Source: Robbsia betulipollinis
GTDB taxonomy: Bacteria > Pseudomonadota > Gammaproteobacteria > Burkholderiales > Burkholderiaceae
Reading direction: 5' to 3'
NCBI RefSeq assembly: GCF_026624755.1
Contig: NZ_JAPMXC010000006.1
Coordinates: forward strand, 49,683-113,682
Length of the DNA stretch: 64,000 bases
The translations under genes were made by a program, and so were the position numbers. The notes beneath the pieces are model-generated. The model was not told where the DNA came from. It ran no database searches and saw only the letters and a list, made by a program, of their open reading frames with translations. Each line of letters begins with the position of its first letter. Position 1 is the stretch's first letter. Positions 34,389 through 43,147 of the stretch are shown here, in pieces.

Positions 34389-35732
34389 TTACATCTTTAC
34401 GACATCGCGCACCGCGCGCTTCTGGTCCTTGAACTGGTACAAGGTGACGGCGGCCTGTTTCAGCTCGCCACGGGCGGTGAAGGCGATCGGACCCGTCAGA
34501 CCGGTGTAGTCGGTCGACGGCATGGCGGCGAGGATCTTCGCCGGGTCCACCGCGTTGGCGCGCTTCATCGCGTCGACGAGCACGTACACCGCGTCATAGG
34601 CGAACGGCGCGTACGCCTGAACCGGTATATGAAAGCGCGCGGCGTAACGTTGCGCGAAGGCCGCGCCCTGATCCATGCTGCTCAGCGCCGGGCCCACCTG
34701 CGCGCAGATCAGGTTGTCGACCGCCGCGCCGGCGAGCGCCGCGCCCTTTTCCGAGCACAGGCCGTCGCCGCCCAGCACCGTTGCGTGCAGGCCGGACGCC
34801 GCCATCTGCCGCACGAAAGCGCCGCCCGCGACGTCCATGCCCGCGAACAGGACGACATTGGGCGCGCGCGCCTTCAGGCGCTTGAGAATCGCCTTGAGGT
34901 CGGCGCCACGCGGCTCAGCCCCGCGCATGCCCGGGTTCTCGCTCTCGCGCGCGACGTCGCGCAGGTTCGCGCCGCCCGCATGGGCGCGCACCGCCTGCAG
35001 GAACGCCGCCGCGAGATGCTTGCCGTAGGGCGTGCCGTCGTCGACCACCGCCAGCGTCTTCGCATGCAAGGATTCGATGGCCAGGGCCGCCAGGGCCGTG
35101 CCCTGTTGCGTGTCGTTCGCCACCATCCGGTAGCTGGTCTTGTAACCCTGGCCGGTGAAGGCGGGATCCGTCGAGGACGAGGACAGTTGCGTCACGCCCG
35201 CCGCGCCATAGACCTGCGACGCGGGAATCGACACCGCCGAGGCAAGATCGCCGATCACGCCGACCACCTGATCGGCGACCAGCTTGCGCGCGACCGTCAC
35301 ACCCTTGCGCGGGTCCCCGCCGTCGTCCTGCGCGTCGAGCTCGAGCGTGATCGCTTGCCCATCGATCGACAGCCCGCGCGCGTTGATTTCCTCCACCGCG
35401 AGCCGGGCGGCGTTCTCGCTGTCCTGGCCGAGATGCGCTTCCGCGCCGCTCAGCGGGCCCGCGTGACCGATCCGTACGGTCCGAACCGCTGCCGTGCCGG
35501 TGCCGGTGCCGGATGCCGCTACCGCTGCCGGTACCGACGCGGCCATACCGCCGACCGCCACGGGGGACGCGACGACGGCCGGTACGGCAATGCCCGATGC
35601 CAGCGGCGCCGACGCCATGGCCGTGCCCGAAGCGGCCGACGCGGTATCGGTCGTGCCGACGTCCTTTTTTCCGCAACCGGCCAGCAACAGGACGGTCGCG
35701 ACAGGCACCGCGTGAATCCACCTCAAGGGCAT
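34389..35732 (-). CDS. livK: Branched-chain amino acid binding lipoprotein LivK-type with long linker
   Basis: The 447-residue protein carries a lipoprotein signal (VPVATVLLLAGC). Between the lipidated cysteine and the binding domain lies a ~70-residue alanine-, serine-, glycine- and valine-rich linker (TASAASGTAMASAPLASGIA onward) that is unusual for LivK. The periplasmic domain starts at VRTVRIGHAGPLSGAEAHLG and has NAARLAVEEINARG and VVGVIGDLASAVSIPASQVY, typical of Leu/Ile/Val-binding proteins. ATG 35732 has a ribosome site (ccggag). A candidate promoter lies at 35796-35823. In most species the binding protein is soluble, so anchoring by lipid plus tether is notable. Confidence 0.88.
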   Translation of the reverse strand: MPLRWIHAVPVATVLLLAGCGKKDVGTTDTASAASGTAMASAPLASGIAVPAVVASPVAVGGMAASVPAAVAASGTGTGTAAVRTVRIGHAGPLSGAEAHLGQDSENAARLAVEEINARGLSIDGQAITLELDAQDDGGDPRKGVTVARKLVADQVVGVIGDLASAVSIPASQVYGAAGVTQLSSSSTDPAFTGQGYKTSYRMVANDTQQGTALAALAIESLHAKTLAVVDDGTPYGKHLAAAFLQAVRAHAGGANLRDVARESENPGMRGAEPRGADLKAILKRLKARAPNVVLFAGMDVAGGAFVRQMAASGLHATVLGGDGLCSEKGAALAGAAVDNLICAQVGPALSSMDQGAAFAQRYAARFHIPVQAYAPFAYDAVYVLVDAMKRANAVDPAKILAAMPSTDYTGLTGPIAFTARGELKQAAVTLYQFKDQKRAVRDVVKM

Positions 35733-35795
35733 CGATGACTCCGGAAGCAGCGTTTCGCACCCCTGTACGAATATTCCGCCCTTCAAAACCGGCGA

Positions 35796-35823
35796 ATTGT
35801 ACCTTCATTTATCGCGCGCGCAA
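35796..35823 (-). promoter_or_regulatory. Candidate sigma-70 promoter of livK
   Basis: On the minus strand there is TTGCGC (-35), 16 bp, then TACAAT (-10), ending 64 bp before the livK ATG. The -35 side abuts the GGTTGCAAC repeats at 35828-35880, so a regulator bound there could act on this promoter. Confidence 0.5.
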
Positions 35824-35827
35824 TATT

Positions 35828-35880
35828 GGTTGCAACCCGTGGTTGGAAGGGGTTGCAACTACTCGGTGACGGTTGCACCC
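35828..35880. repeat. Three GGTTGCAAC-type repeats upstream of livK
   Basis: GGTTGCAACC (35828-35837, a perfect palindrome), ggttgcaact (35851-35860) and ggttgcaccc (35871-35880) are spaced 23 and 20 bp apart, about two helical turns. They lie just upstream of the candidate livK promoter and look like an array of binding sites. The rest of the 450-bp gap (35733-36182) holds no supported gene. Confidence 0.6.
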
Positions 35881-36067
35881 GGCCTCGGCGAGACCGTGCG
35901 AATGGAAAGGTGCATGAAGCACCAAAATCGTGCAAACCGACGAGGAACCGGTTCATCGTGGAGGCTTTCCCGACGGTCATCGGAAAGCCGAAAAAGCGGG
36001 CCCTGCCCTGCCTGAATCCCATAGGGCGAGAAAATACGCCCCATAAGTGTGCACCGCAAAACCCGTC

Positions 36068-36093
36068 GGCTTATTGTTGAAGCCCGCTTTTTT
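36068..36093 (+). terminator. Orphan rightward terminator-like hairpin
   Basis: ggctt-attgttg-aagcc is followed by cgc and six T. It is oriented to end a rightward transcript, yet the genes on both sides run leftward. It may mark a small RNA, or may be coincidental. Confidence 0.4.
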
Positions 36094-36182
36094 AGAGTGT
36101 TAGCTCTATATTTTCCTCGACAAAGGTCTTCTGCGGGGCCGGCCGCTTTTTCGAACGACGCACGCGCGCCGTGCGAATTCGC

Positions 36183-37160
36183 TCAGGACAGGCCGCGCGG
36201 CAACGGGAACGAGATGTTCTCCTCGATGCCTTCCAGCGGACGCACGCTGCGCACGCCGAACTCGTGAATGCGGGCGATCACGGACTGCGCGAGCACCTCC
36301 GGCGCCGAGGCTCCGGCGGTGACGCCGATGCGCTTCTTGCCGGCGAACCAGTTCGGATCGAGCTGCTCGGGCGCATCGACCATGTACGCCGGCACGCCAA
36401 GTTTTTCCGCCAGTTCGCGCAGCCGGCTGGAGTTCGAACTGTTGGGGCTACCGACGACGATCACCACGTCGCAGCGCGGCGCCATGAATTTCACCGCATC
36501 CTGCCGGTTCTGCGTCGCGTAGCAGATGTCCTGCTTCTTCGGTTCGCGAATCAGCGGGAAACGCGCCTTGAGTGCGGCGATGATCTCCGCCGCATCGTCG
36601 ACCGACAGGGTTGTCTGCGTGACCAGCGCGAGACGCGACGGGTCGCGCACCTCGAGCTGGTCGACATCGGCGGCGCTCTCGATCAGGTGCATGCCGGATG
36701 GCGTCTGTCCCATCGTGCCTTCCACTTCCGGATGCCCACGATGGCCGATCATCACGATCTCGTACTCGTCGGCGCGCATCTTCGCGACCTCGACGTGCAC
36801 TTTCGTCACCAGCGGACAGGTGGCGTCGAAGACCCGCAGGCCGCGCGTCTCGGCTTCGGCGCGCACCGCGCGGGAGACGCCATGCGCGCTGAACACCAGC
36901 GTATTGCCAGCCGGCACGTCTTCGAGCGATTCGATGAAGATCGCGCCCTTCTGCCGCAGGTCCTGAACGACGTAGGCATTGTGGACGATCTCATGGCGGA
37001 CGTAGATCGGCGCGCCGAACATCGCGATCGCGCGCTCGACGATCTCGATGGCGCGATCGACGCCCGCGCAGAAGCCCCGCGGCTGCGCGAGGACGATTTC
37101 GCCGTCGCCTTCCAGCAGGGCCAGTGAGTCGTTCTGGAGCGCGCTCAGTTCAGCGTTCAT
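36183..37160 (-). CDS. ispH: 4-hydroxy-3-methylbut-2-enyl diphosphate reductase
   Basis: The 325-residue protein is full length for IspH/LytB, the last enzyme of the methylerythritol phosphate route to isoprenoids. It reduces HMBPP to IPP and DMAPP with a 4Fe-4S cluster. The three cluster cysteines are visible at Cys31 ([12 protein letters not shown]), Cys115 ([12 protein letters not shown]) and Cys212 ([10 protein letters not shown]). The catalytic glutamate is in [11 protein letters not shown] and the [10 protein letters not shown] substrate loop is intact. It lies 18 bp after fkpB, a pairing that is common in proteobacteria. Confidence 0.96.
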   Translation of the reverse strand: MNAELSALQNDSLALLEGDGEIVLAQPRGFCAGVDRAIEIVERAIAMFGAPIYVRHEIVHNAYVVQDLRQKGAIFIESLEDVPAGNTLVFSAHGVSRAVRAEAETRGLRVFDATCPLVTKVHVEVAKMRADEYEIVMIGHRGHPEVEGTMGQTPSGMHLIESAADVDQLEVRDPSRLALVTQTTLSVDDAAEIIAALKARFPLIREPKKQDICYATQNRQDAVKFMAPRCDVVIVVGSPNSSNSSRLRELAEKLGVPAYMVDAPEQLDPNWFAGKKRIGVTAGASAPEVLAQSVIARIHEFGVRSVRPLEGIEENISFPLPRGLS

Positions 37161-37178
37161 GGTTTGCTTCCTAGTGAA

Positions 37179-37634
37179 TCAAAGAATACCGATGACCTGG
37201 ACCTCGAAGGTCAAGGCCTGCCCGGCGAGCGGGTGATTGAAATCGAACAGCGCGGACGTCTCGCCGACCTCCTTCAACACGCCGGCATACCGCCCGCCCC
37301 CCGGCGCATTGAACTCGACCAGATCGCCGGGCGTGAAACTCTCGTCGACCATGCTGTTGGCGCGCAGGGTCGCCATCGACACGCGCTGGATCAGCTCCGG
37401 GTTGCGCGGGCCGAACGCTTCCTCGGGTTTCAGCTGAAAGACAGGGTGGTCACCGGCCTTCAGTCCTACCAGAATGTCTTCCAGCGGGGGCGCGAGCTGC
37501 CCCGCGCCCAGCAGCAGCGTGGCGGGCTTCTCGGAGAAGGTATTGACGATGTCGGCGCCGTCCGCCATGGACAAGCGGTAGTGCAGCGTGACATGCGAGC
37601 CGGGCTTGACCCGGGCGAGGTCGATGAGCGTCAT
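37179..37634 (-). CDS. fkpB: FKBP-type peptidyl-prolyl isomerase (SlpA-like)
   Basis: The 151-residue protein belongs to the SlpA group of FKBP isomerases. It has the FKBP half VTLHYRLSMADGADIVNTFS, the inserted flap domain (PEEAFGPRNPELIQRV, DFNHPLAGQALTFEV) and no signal peptide, so it acts in the cytoplasm as an isomerase and chaperone. It is directly upstream of ispH in the same operon. The start ATG 37634 agrees with family length. It is divergent from radC. Confidence 0.92.
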   Translation of the reverse strand: MTLIDLARVKPGSHVTLHYRLSMADGADIVNTFSEKPATLLLGAGQLAPPLEDILVGLKAGDHPVFQLKPEEAFGPRNPELIQRVSMATLRANSMVDESFTPGDLVEFNAPGGGRYAGVLKEVGETSALFDFNHPLAGQALTFEVQVIGIL

Positions 37635-37775
37635 GAAAGGGGTCCGGTGGGCCGGCGCGGAAAATTCGCGTTGCGGGTCGATGACAGACCGTCATTGTAA
37701 GCCAGGCGGCGTGTCCCGGCTGCGGCATCCGGACCACAGCCGGGCCGAACGAAAAATGGGGGAACCAGGACCGCG

Positions 37776-38627
37776 ATGAAAACCGACACGATCGATCCGG
37801 CCGGTGCCGCCGTGCCTGCGCCCATGCCCGGGGAAGATGCGACGCATGCCCCTGCCCGGCGGCGCTCCCGCGCGCGCGCCGCGGGAGCCGGACGGCCGGT
37901 CCGCTTCACCTGTCCCGGATCCCCTCCCGGGAGTCCCCCCGGCGCAAGCTCGGGCGGACTTCGTCACTGGCCGCTTGCCGAGCGACCGCGCGAGCGGCTC
38001 TACGCGGCCGGGGCGCAGGCCTTGAGCGACTGCGAACTGCTGGCCCTGTTCATACGCACCGGCATACCCGGCCACGACGCCGTCGACGTGGGCCGCCTCC
38101 TGCTGCGCCGTTTCGGCTCCCTGGGCGGCATGCTCGACGCCGACGCCACGCAACTCGCCACCGTCGCCGGCCTCGGCCCGGCGAAGATCGCGCAGTTGCA
38201 GGCCATCAGCGAAATCGTCCGGCGTTCGCTCGCGCAGCGCATCACGCGGGGCGCCGCGTTCAGTTCCCCCTCCGATCTGGGCGACTATCTCCAGTTGCTG
38301 ATCGGCGGTCGCCCGCACGAAGTCTTCGTCTCGCTCTACCTGGACAGCCGCCATCGCCTGCTCCAGGTGGAGGAATCGTCGCGCGGGACGTTGACGCAAA
38401 CGGCCGTCTACCCGCGCGAGATCGCGCGCACCGCGTTGCAGTGCAATGCCGCGTCGCTGGTCGTCGCGCACAACCACCCTTCCGGGGACGTCCAGCCCAG
38501 CGAGCCGGACCGTCTGCTGACAGGCAGGTTGCGCAATGCGCTGGATCTGCTGGATATCCGCCTGCTCGACCATTTCATCGTCTCCCGGAATGCCCGCCTG
38601 TCGTTCGCGGAACACGGCTGGCTATGA
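37776..38627 (+). CDS. radC: RadC-type JAMM metalloprotein
   Basis: The 283-residue protein has a helix-hairpin-helix region (VAGLGPAKIAQLQA) and the JAMM/MPN zinc motif LVVAHNHPSGDVQPSEPDRL, so all metal ligands (HxH...D) are present. RadC was named for a repair phenotype that was later disputed; the biochemical role is unsettled. An unusual feature is a ~60-residue Pro/Ala/Arg-rich N-terminal extension before the conserved HWPLAERPRERL start. It may be read from ATG 37776, or the real start may lie further in. Confidence 0.9.
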   Translation: MKTDTIDPAGAAVPAPMPGEDATHAPARRRSRARAAGAGRPVRFTCPGSPPGSPPGASSGGLRHWPLAERPRERLYAAGAQALSDCELLALFIRTGIPGHDAVDVGRLLLRRFGSLGGMLDADATQLATVAGLGPAKIAQLQAISEIVRRSLAQRITRGAAFSSPSDLGDYLQLLIGGRPHEVFVSLYLDSRHRLLQVEESSRGTLTQTAVYPREIARTALQCNAASLVVAHNHPSGDVQPSEPDRLLTGRLRNALDLLDIRLLDHFIVSRNARLSFAEHGWL

Positions 38628-38687
38628 CGATTCGGGCGAAGATGGAGCGGGCGACGGGCGGGATGCAACGAAATACGGACAAAGCAT

Positions 38688-38717
38688 TTGATTCGCCTGC
38701 AATTTCTCTGGTAAAAT
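38688..38717 (+). promoter_or_regulatory. Promoter of the rpmB-rpmG operon
   Basis: TTGATT (38688-38693), an 18-bp spacer and TAAAAT (38712-38717) form a good sigma-70 promoter. The leader to rpmB is about 150 nt and holds four GAATTC hexamers (38751, 38764, 38811, 38847). Confidence 0.65.
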
Positions 38718-38871
38718 CTTCGTCTTTGTTCCGGCCTAGCCCGGATGCCCGAATTCAGAGGCCGAATTCAAGCGGAGCCGTTTTGGGGACGCGTGAGCGG
38801 AATCAAACGCGAATTCTAGCGGATCCGATGAGCAGGCTATTCAAGCGAATTCAGCGTACTAGGAGTGCTTC

Positions 38872-39105
38872 ATGGCACGCAAATGCATCGTGACGGGGAA
38901 AGGGCCGCAGGTCGGCAACAACGTTTCCCACGCCAACAACAAGACCAAGCGTCGTTTCCTGCCGAATCTGCAGAGCCGTCGTATCTGGGTTGAGAGCGAA
39001 AACCGCTTCGTGCGTCTTCGCATCTCGACCGCGGCACTGCGCGTGATCGACAAGAACGGCATCGACTCCGTGCTCGCAGACCTGCGCGCACGCGGTCTCG
39101 CTTAA
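38872..39105 (+). CDS. rpmB: 50S ribosomal protein L28
   Basis: The 77-residue protein matches L28 along its whole length ([20 protein letters not shown], then [20 protein letters not shown]). It is a component of the large ribosomal subunit near the exit-site tRNA region. It has a strong ribosome site (aggag) and is followed by rpmG after 11 bp, as is usual in proteobacteria. Confidence 0.98.
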   Translation: MARKCIVTGKGPQVGNNVSHANNKTKRRFLPNLQSRRIWVESENRFVRLRISTAALRVIDKNGIDSVLADLRARGLA

Positions 39106-39116
39106 GGGGATCTCAG

Positions 39117-39284
39117 ATGGCCAAGGGCGCACGCGACAAGATCAAGCTGGAATCGACCGCAGGTACGGGTCACTTCTACACGACGACGAAGAACAAACGG
39201 ACGATGCCGGAAAAGATGGAGATCTCGAAGTACGATCCCGTCGCTCGCAAGCACGTGCCGTACAAGGAAACGAAGATCAAGTAA
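39117..39284 (+). CDS. rpmG: 50S ribosomal protein L33
   Basis: A 55-residue protein, [20 protein letters not shown] onward, identical in layout to L33 of betaproteobacteria. It lacks the zinc-binding CxxC pairs, so it is the zinc-independent form. It is the second gene of the rpmB-rpmG operon and is followed by a strong terminator. Confidence 0.97.
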   Translation: MAKGARDKIKLESTAGTGHFYTTTKNKRTMPEKMEISKYDPVARKHVPYKETKIK

Positions 39285-39361
39285 CGCGACGGAAGCGGCG
39301 CACCGCGTCGCATCCTACCCGCCTGCTCGACAGGGCCCTCCCAACCGGGACGGTCACTTCG

Positions 39362-39390
39362 CAAAAAAACCCCGCTTGCGGGGTTTTTTC
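39362..39390 (+). terminator. Terminator of rpmB-rpmG (may serve both strands)
   Basis: aaaaaaaccccgc-tt-gcggggtttttt is a perfect GC stem with A- and T-runs on both sides. It ends rpmG from the left and could also stop leftward nadC transcripts. Confidence 0.92.
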
Positions 39391-39413
39391 ATGTCCGGTC
39401 GATCCACGGCGAC

Positions 39414-40331
39414 TCAATCGATGATGCGCATGGAGTAATCCGTGGCGCGCACATCCTTCGTCAACGCGCCCACGGAAATTCGATCGACGCCGGTCTCCGC
39501 GAAACCGCGGATCGTCTCCGCGTTGACGCCGCCCGACACTTCCAGCGTCGCGCGCGCGCCATTGATCCGCACGGCCTCCCGCATCATCGCGACGTTGAAA
39601 TTGTCGAGCAGGATCGACGTCGCGCCATGCGCCAGCGCTTCCTGCAACTCCACGATCGATTCGACTTCGACCTGCACCGGGACGCCCGCATTCAATGCCC
39701 GCGCGGCATCCAGCGCGGCGCCCACGCTACCCGCCGCCGCGATATGGTTCTCCTTGATCAGGATGCCATCGTAGAGCGCCAGCCGCTGATTGGCGCCGCC
39801 GCCCGTGCGCACCGCGTATTTCTGCGCCAGCCTTAACCCGGGTAGGGTCTTGCGGGTATCGAGTACGCGTGCGGCGGTACCATCGAGCAATTCGACGTAG
39901 CGCCGCGTCACGGTGGCGACGCCGGAGAGGAGCTGGAGGAAATTCAACGCGTTGCGCTCGCCCGTCAACAGCGCACGGGCCGGACCACGCATCTCGCACA
40001 CGGTCATGCCGGCACGCATGCCCTCGCCCTCTTCCACCTGCCAGTCGATCTCGATGCGCGGATCGACGCGGCGCATGACTTCGTCGAACCACGGCGTGCC
40101 GCACAGGCAGGCGGCCTCGCGCACGATGATGAGCGCGCGCCGCATGGCGTCGGCCGGCACCAGGCGTCCCGTCTGATCGCCTGCGCCCACGTCTTCCAGC
40201 AAGGCGGCCGCGACGTTCGCGTCGCGCGCCACGCGCAGCGCACCGCCATATTCGGCGTCCACCGTGTCAAAAAACGACGTACCGCGTACCGGCGAGGATG
40301 GCCCCGCCACCTGCCCATTCGACTTTTGCAT
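39414..40331 (-). CDS. nadC: Nicotinate-nucleotide pyrophosphorylase (carboxylating)
   Basis: The 305-residue protein is full length for quinolinate phosphoribosyltransferase, which makes nicotinate mononucleotide in NAD synthesis. Family blocks are ERNALNFLQLLSGVATVTRR, LDTRKTLPGLRLAQKYAVRTGGG (in two parts), ILIKENHIAAAG, VEVESIVELQEAL and LLDNFNVAMMREAV. A short N-terminal extension (MQKSNGQVAGPSSPVRGTS) precedes the conserved start. nadA and nadB are not in the window. Confidence 0.95.
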   Translation of the reverse strand: MQKSNGQVAGPSSPVRGTSFFDTVDAEYGGALRVARDANVAAALLEDVGAGDQTGRLVPADAMRRALIIVREAACLCGTPWFDEVMRRVDPRIEIDWQVEEGEGMRAGMTVCEMRGPARALLTGERNALNFLQLLSGVATVTRRYVELLDGTAARVLDTRKTLPGLRLAQKYAVRTGGGANQRLALYDGILIKENHIAAAGSVGAALDAARALNAGVPVQVEVESIVELQEALAHGATSILLDNFNVAMMREAVRINGARATLEVSGGVNAETIRGFAETGVDRISVGALTKDVRATDYSMRIID

Positions 40332-40360
40332 CGCTCCAACCGCTCCCGAGACCTCATTGC

Positions 40361-40390
40361 AAAAAAAAACCCCGCCGTGGCGGGGTTCTT
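40361..40390 (-). terminator. Terminator of the desaturase gene
   Basis: On the minus strand aaccccgcc-ac-ggcggggtt is followed by a long T-run. It lies 53 bp after the desaturase stop and upstream of nadC. Confidence 0.9.
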
Positions 40391-40442
40391 CTCGTGCTGC
40401 CGCCCGTCACACCCGCGTCAGGCACGAGTGTAGCGGAATTCG

Positions 40443-41639
40443 TCAGGCGTAGCGGCGCAGGCGGATCGCGAAGTCCTGCAAGGCGGTGATGCCGCTTTGC
40501 TCCGCGCGCTGGCACCAAGCCTGCAACTGCAACACCAGTTGCTCGCGGGACACGTTCGAACGTTCCCAGATCGTCGCCAGTTCGCGGCGCAATTCGTAGA
40601 AAGTGCGTAGCGCGCTGCTTTGCTCGAAGATCTCGGGCAGCTGTTGCTTCTGCTTGTCGGCCAGCGCCGCTTCGTCTTTGTGGAACCACTTGCGTCCACT
40701 CTTGAACTCGCGGTACTTGTCGCTCGCGCCCAGGGACTTGATGTGCGCCAGCTCCTGGCGATAGGCACGACGCAGGGTGGACGTATAGCGCTCCATCACT
40801 TCGTACCGGTTCGACAGCACGGCCTGCAGCGTTTCCAGATCGATCGCGGTCTTGCCATTGAGCAGCTTCGGCGTCGGCGCGATCTTCTTCACATGCGCGA
40901 GCTTGCACGCCGACAGCACCCGGATCCACATCCAGCCGATGTCGAACTCGTACCACTTGTTCGAGAACTTGGCCGACGTGGCGTACGTATGGTGATTGTT
41001 GTGCAGTTCTTCGCCGCCGATGAGCAGGCCCAGCGGGAACAGGTTCGTGCTGGCATCTTCGCAGTTGAAATTGCGATAACCGAAGAAGTGACCGACGCCG
41101 TTGACGACGCCCGCCGCCCAGAACGGGATCCAGACCATCTGGATCGCCCAGACCGAAAGACCGACGAGGCCGAACATCGCGACGTTCAGCACCATCAGCA
41201 GGCTCACGCCCATGATGTTGTAGCGTGCGTAGATGTTGCGCTCGAGCCAGTCGTCCGGCGTGCCATGGCCGAACTTTTTCATGGTCTCTTCGTTGCGCGC
41301 TTCCTCGCGATACAGCTCGGCACCCTGAAAGAGCACCTTTTTCAGGCCGCGCGTCTGCGGGCTATGCGGATCTTCTTCGGTCTCGCATTTTGCATGGTGC
41401 TTGCGGTGGATCGCCGCCCATTCCTTCGTGACCATGCCGGTGGTCGCCCACAGCCAGAATCGGAATAAATGACTGATCGCGGGATGCAGATCGAGTGCAC
41501 GATGCGCCTGGCAACGATGCAGATAGATGGTCGTGCTCAGAATCGTGATGTGCGTCACGACGAGCGTGTACAACACGATTTGCCACCACGACAAATCCAG
41601 CACGCCGTGGGCAAAAAACTGAAGCAGGGAGTCGAGCAA
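40443..41639 (-). CDS. Membrane acyl-CoA / fatty-acid delta-9 desaturase
   Basis: The 398-residue membrane protein carries the three histidine boxes of di-iron desaturases: HRCQAHRALD, IHRKHHAKCE and EELHNNHHTYATS. There are four predicted transmembrane helices in two pairs. It introduces a cis double bond into a saturated acyl chain using O2 and electrons, which tunes membrane fluidity. A ~150-residue C-terminal helical extension (after about 245) follows the desaturase domain, as in proteobacterial homologues. The 209-bp upstream gap (41640-41848) is AT-richer and probably holds its promoter. Confidence 0.92.
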   Translation of the reverse strand: MLDSLLQFFAHGVLDLSWWQIVLYTLVVTHITILSTTIYLHRCQAHRALDLHPAISHLFRFWLWATTGMVTKEWAAIHRKHHAKCETEEDPHSPQTRGLKKVLFQGAELYREEARNEETMKKFGHGTPDDWLERNIYARYNIMGVSLLMVLNVAMFGLVGLSVWAIQMVWIPFWAAGVVNGVGHFFGYRNFNCEDASTNLFPLGLLIGGEELHNNHHTYATSAKFSNKWYEFDIGWMWIRVLSACKLAHVKKIAPTPKLLNGKTAIDLETLQAVLSNRYEVMERYTSTLRRAYRQELAHIKSLGASDKYREFKSGRKWFHKDEAALADKQKQQLPEIFEQSSALRTFYELRRELATIWERSNVSREQLVLQLQAWCQRAEQSGITALQDFAIRLRRYA

Positions 41640-41848
41640 GATAGTGGACCCTTACAGGAAAAACGGAGAGGACGAATAAAACGGCTTGCCGGCGCGGCCG
41701 CGACGCTGATTTGTCGCGAACGTGCCGTCAACTTACGTCAGATCCAATTCTAACTCATCAGTTCCGACTCATTTGAGAGGAAATTGTAACCTCCGCTCTC
41801 GACCCAGCCTTGCGCTGGATCAAGTCCCGTCCGGTTTTACCGGCAATC

Positions 41849-43147
41849 CTATTCCATGTCCGTGCTTATTGGCTTTGCGGCCGGCGCACCGGCTTTGCGC
41901 TGCATGACGGCGGCGAAGAAACCGTCGGTGCCGTGGCGGTGCGGCAACAAAGACAGGTATTCCCCTGTGTCCAGGTCAACCTTTTGCTCGGCAAGCACCC
42001 GGTTCGCCGGAATCAACTCGAATTGGTCGTTGCCGGCCAGGAAGGCCTCGACGATCGCCTCGTTCTCGGCGCGCAGCAGGCTGCAGGTCGCGTATACCAG
42101 GCGGCCACCCGGTTTCAGCAGACGCGCTGCCGCTGCCAGGATCGACGTCTGCTTGGGAACCAGTTCGGTAATTGTTGCCGGCGTCTGACGCCATTTCAGA
42201 TCGGGATTGCGGCGCAGCGTGCCCAGGCCGCTGCACGGCGCATCCACCAGTACCCGGTCGATCTTGCCGGCAAGGCGCCGGATCTTGATGTCGTTCTCGC
42301 TGTCGATGACGATCGGGTGCACGTTCGACAGACCGCTGCGCGCCGCGCGCGGCTTCATCTTCGCCAGACGCCGCTCGGCCACGTCGAACGCATAGAGCCG
42401 GCCGCTCGAACGCATCATCGCGCTGAGCGCCAGCGTCTTGCCGCCCGCGCCCGCGCAGAAATCGACGACCATCTCGCCGCGCTTGGGCGCGACCAGCTGG
42501 CACAGCAGCTGGCTGCCTTCGTCCTGCACCTCGATCCACCCCTCCTGGAACAGCGGCATGCGCGTCAGCGCGGGCTTGCCCGCCAGCCGCACGCCGACCG
42601 GCGAGAATGGCGTCTCCTCGGCCTCGTGCCCCGATTCGCGCAGGGATTCGAGCACTTTCTCGCGATTCGCCTTGAGCGTATTGACGCGCAGGTCGAGCGG
42701 CGCCGGGTAATTCAGCGCGGCCGCCAGCGCGGACATGCCCTCCGCGTCGAACCGTTCGGCGAAGCCGTTGTAGATCCAGTCGGGCAGATTGGTGCGGATG
42801 CGCAGCGGCAGACTGCTCGGATCGATCGTCGCGACATGTTCGAGCCAGGCCTGCTCGGTCGGCGACACGTGATGCTTGAGCGCCGCGCGGCCGACGGTCT
42901 GCATCAGCCCGAGCAGCGTCAGCCGGCGCGCCGGCGAACCGCTGCCGCTTTCGGACAGGTGCGCGAACTCCATGCGCCGGCGCAGCACCGCGAAGATCGC
43001 CTCGGCGATCACGCCCCGTTCGGCGTGGCCGAGCTTCGGATGCGCGCGGAAGAAGCGGCTGACCATGGCGTCCGCCGGTCCGGTGAATTGTAGAACGTCG
43101 GCGAGTAAGGTCTCGGTCTGGCCGATCAGGAAGCCGTGCAGTTTCAT
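41849..43147 (-). CDS. rsmB: 16S rRNA (cytosine-5) methyltransferase, RsmB/NOP family
   Basis: The 432-residue protein has an N-terminal NusB-like helical domain and a C-terminal SAM domain. Motif I is VVDFCAGAGGKTLALSAMM. The catalytic cysteines are in VDAPCSGLGTLRRNPDLKW (motif IV) and LVYATCSLLRAENEAIVEAF (motif VI). The family methylates C5 of cytosines in rRNA, C967 of 16S for RsmB itself. Which cytosine this copy modifies is not certain from sequence. ATG 43147 overlaps the purN stop (ATGA). Confidence 0.85.
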   Translation of the reverse strand: MKLHGFLIGQTETLLADVLQFTGPADAMVSRFFRAHPKLGHAERGVIAEAIFAVLRRRMEFAHLSESGSGSPARRLTLLGLMQTVGRAALKHHVSPTEQAWLEHVATIDPSSLPLRIRTNLPDWIYNGFAERFDAEGMSALAAALNYPAPLDLRVNTLKANREKVLESLRESGHEAEETPFSPVGVRLAGKPALTRMPLFQEGWIEVQDEGSQLLCQLVAPKRGEMVVDFCAGAGGKTLALSAMMRSSGRLYAFDVAERRLAKMKPRAARSGLSNVHPIVIDSENDIKIRRLAGKIDRVLVDAPCSGLGTLRRNPDLKWRQTPATITELVPKQTSILAAAARLLKPGGRLVYATCSLLRAENEAIVEAFLAGNDQFELIPANRVLAEQKVDLDTGEYLSLLPHRHGTDGFFAAVMQRKAGAPAAKPISTDME

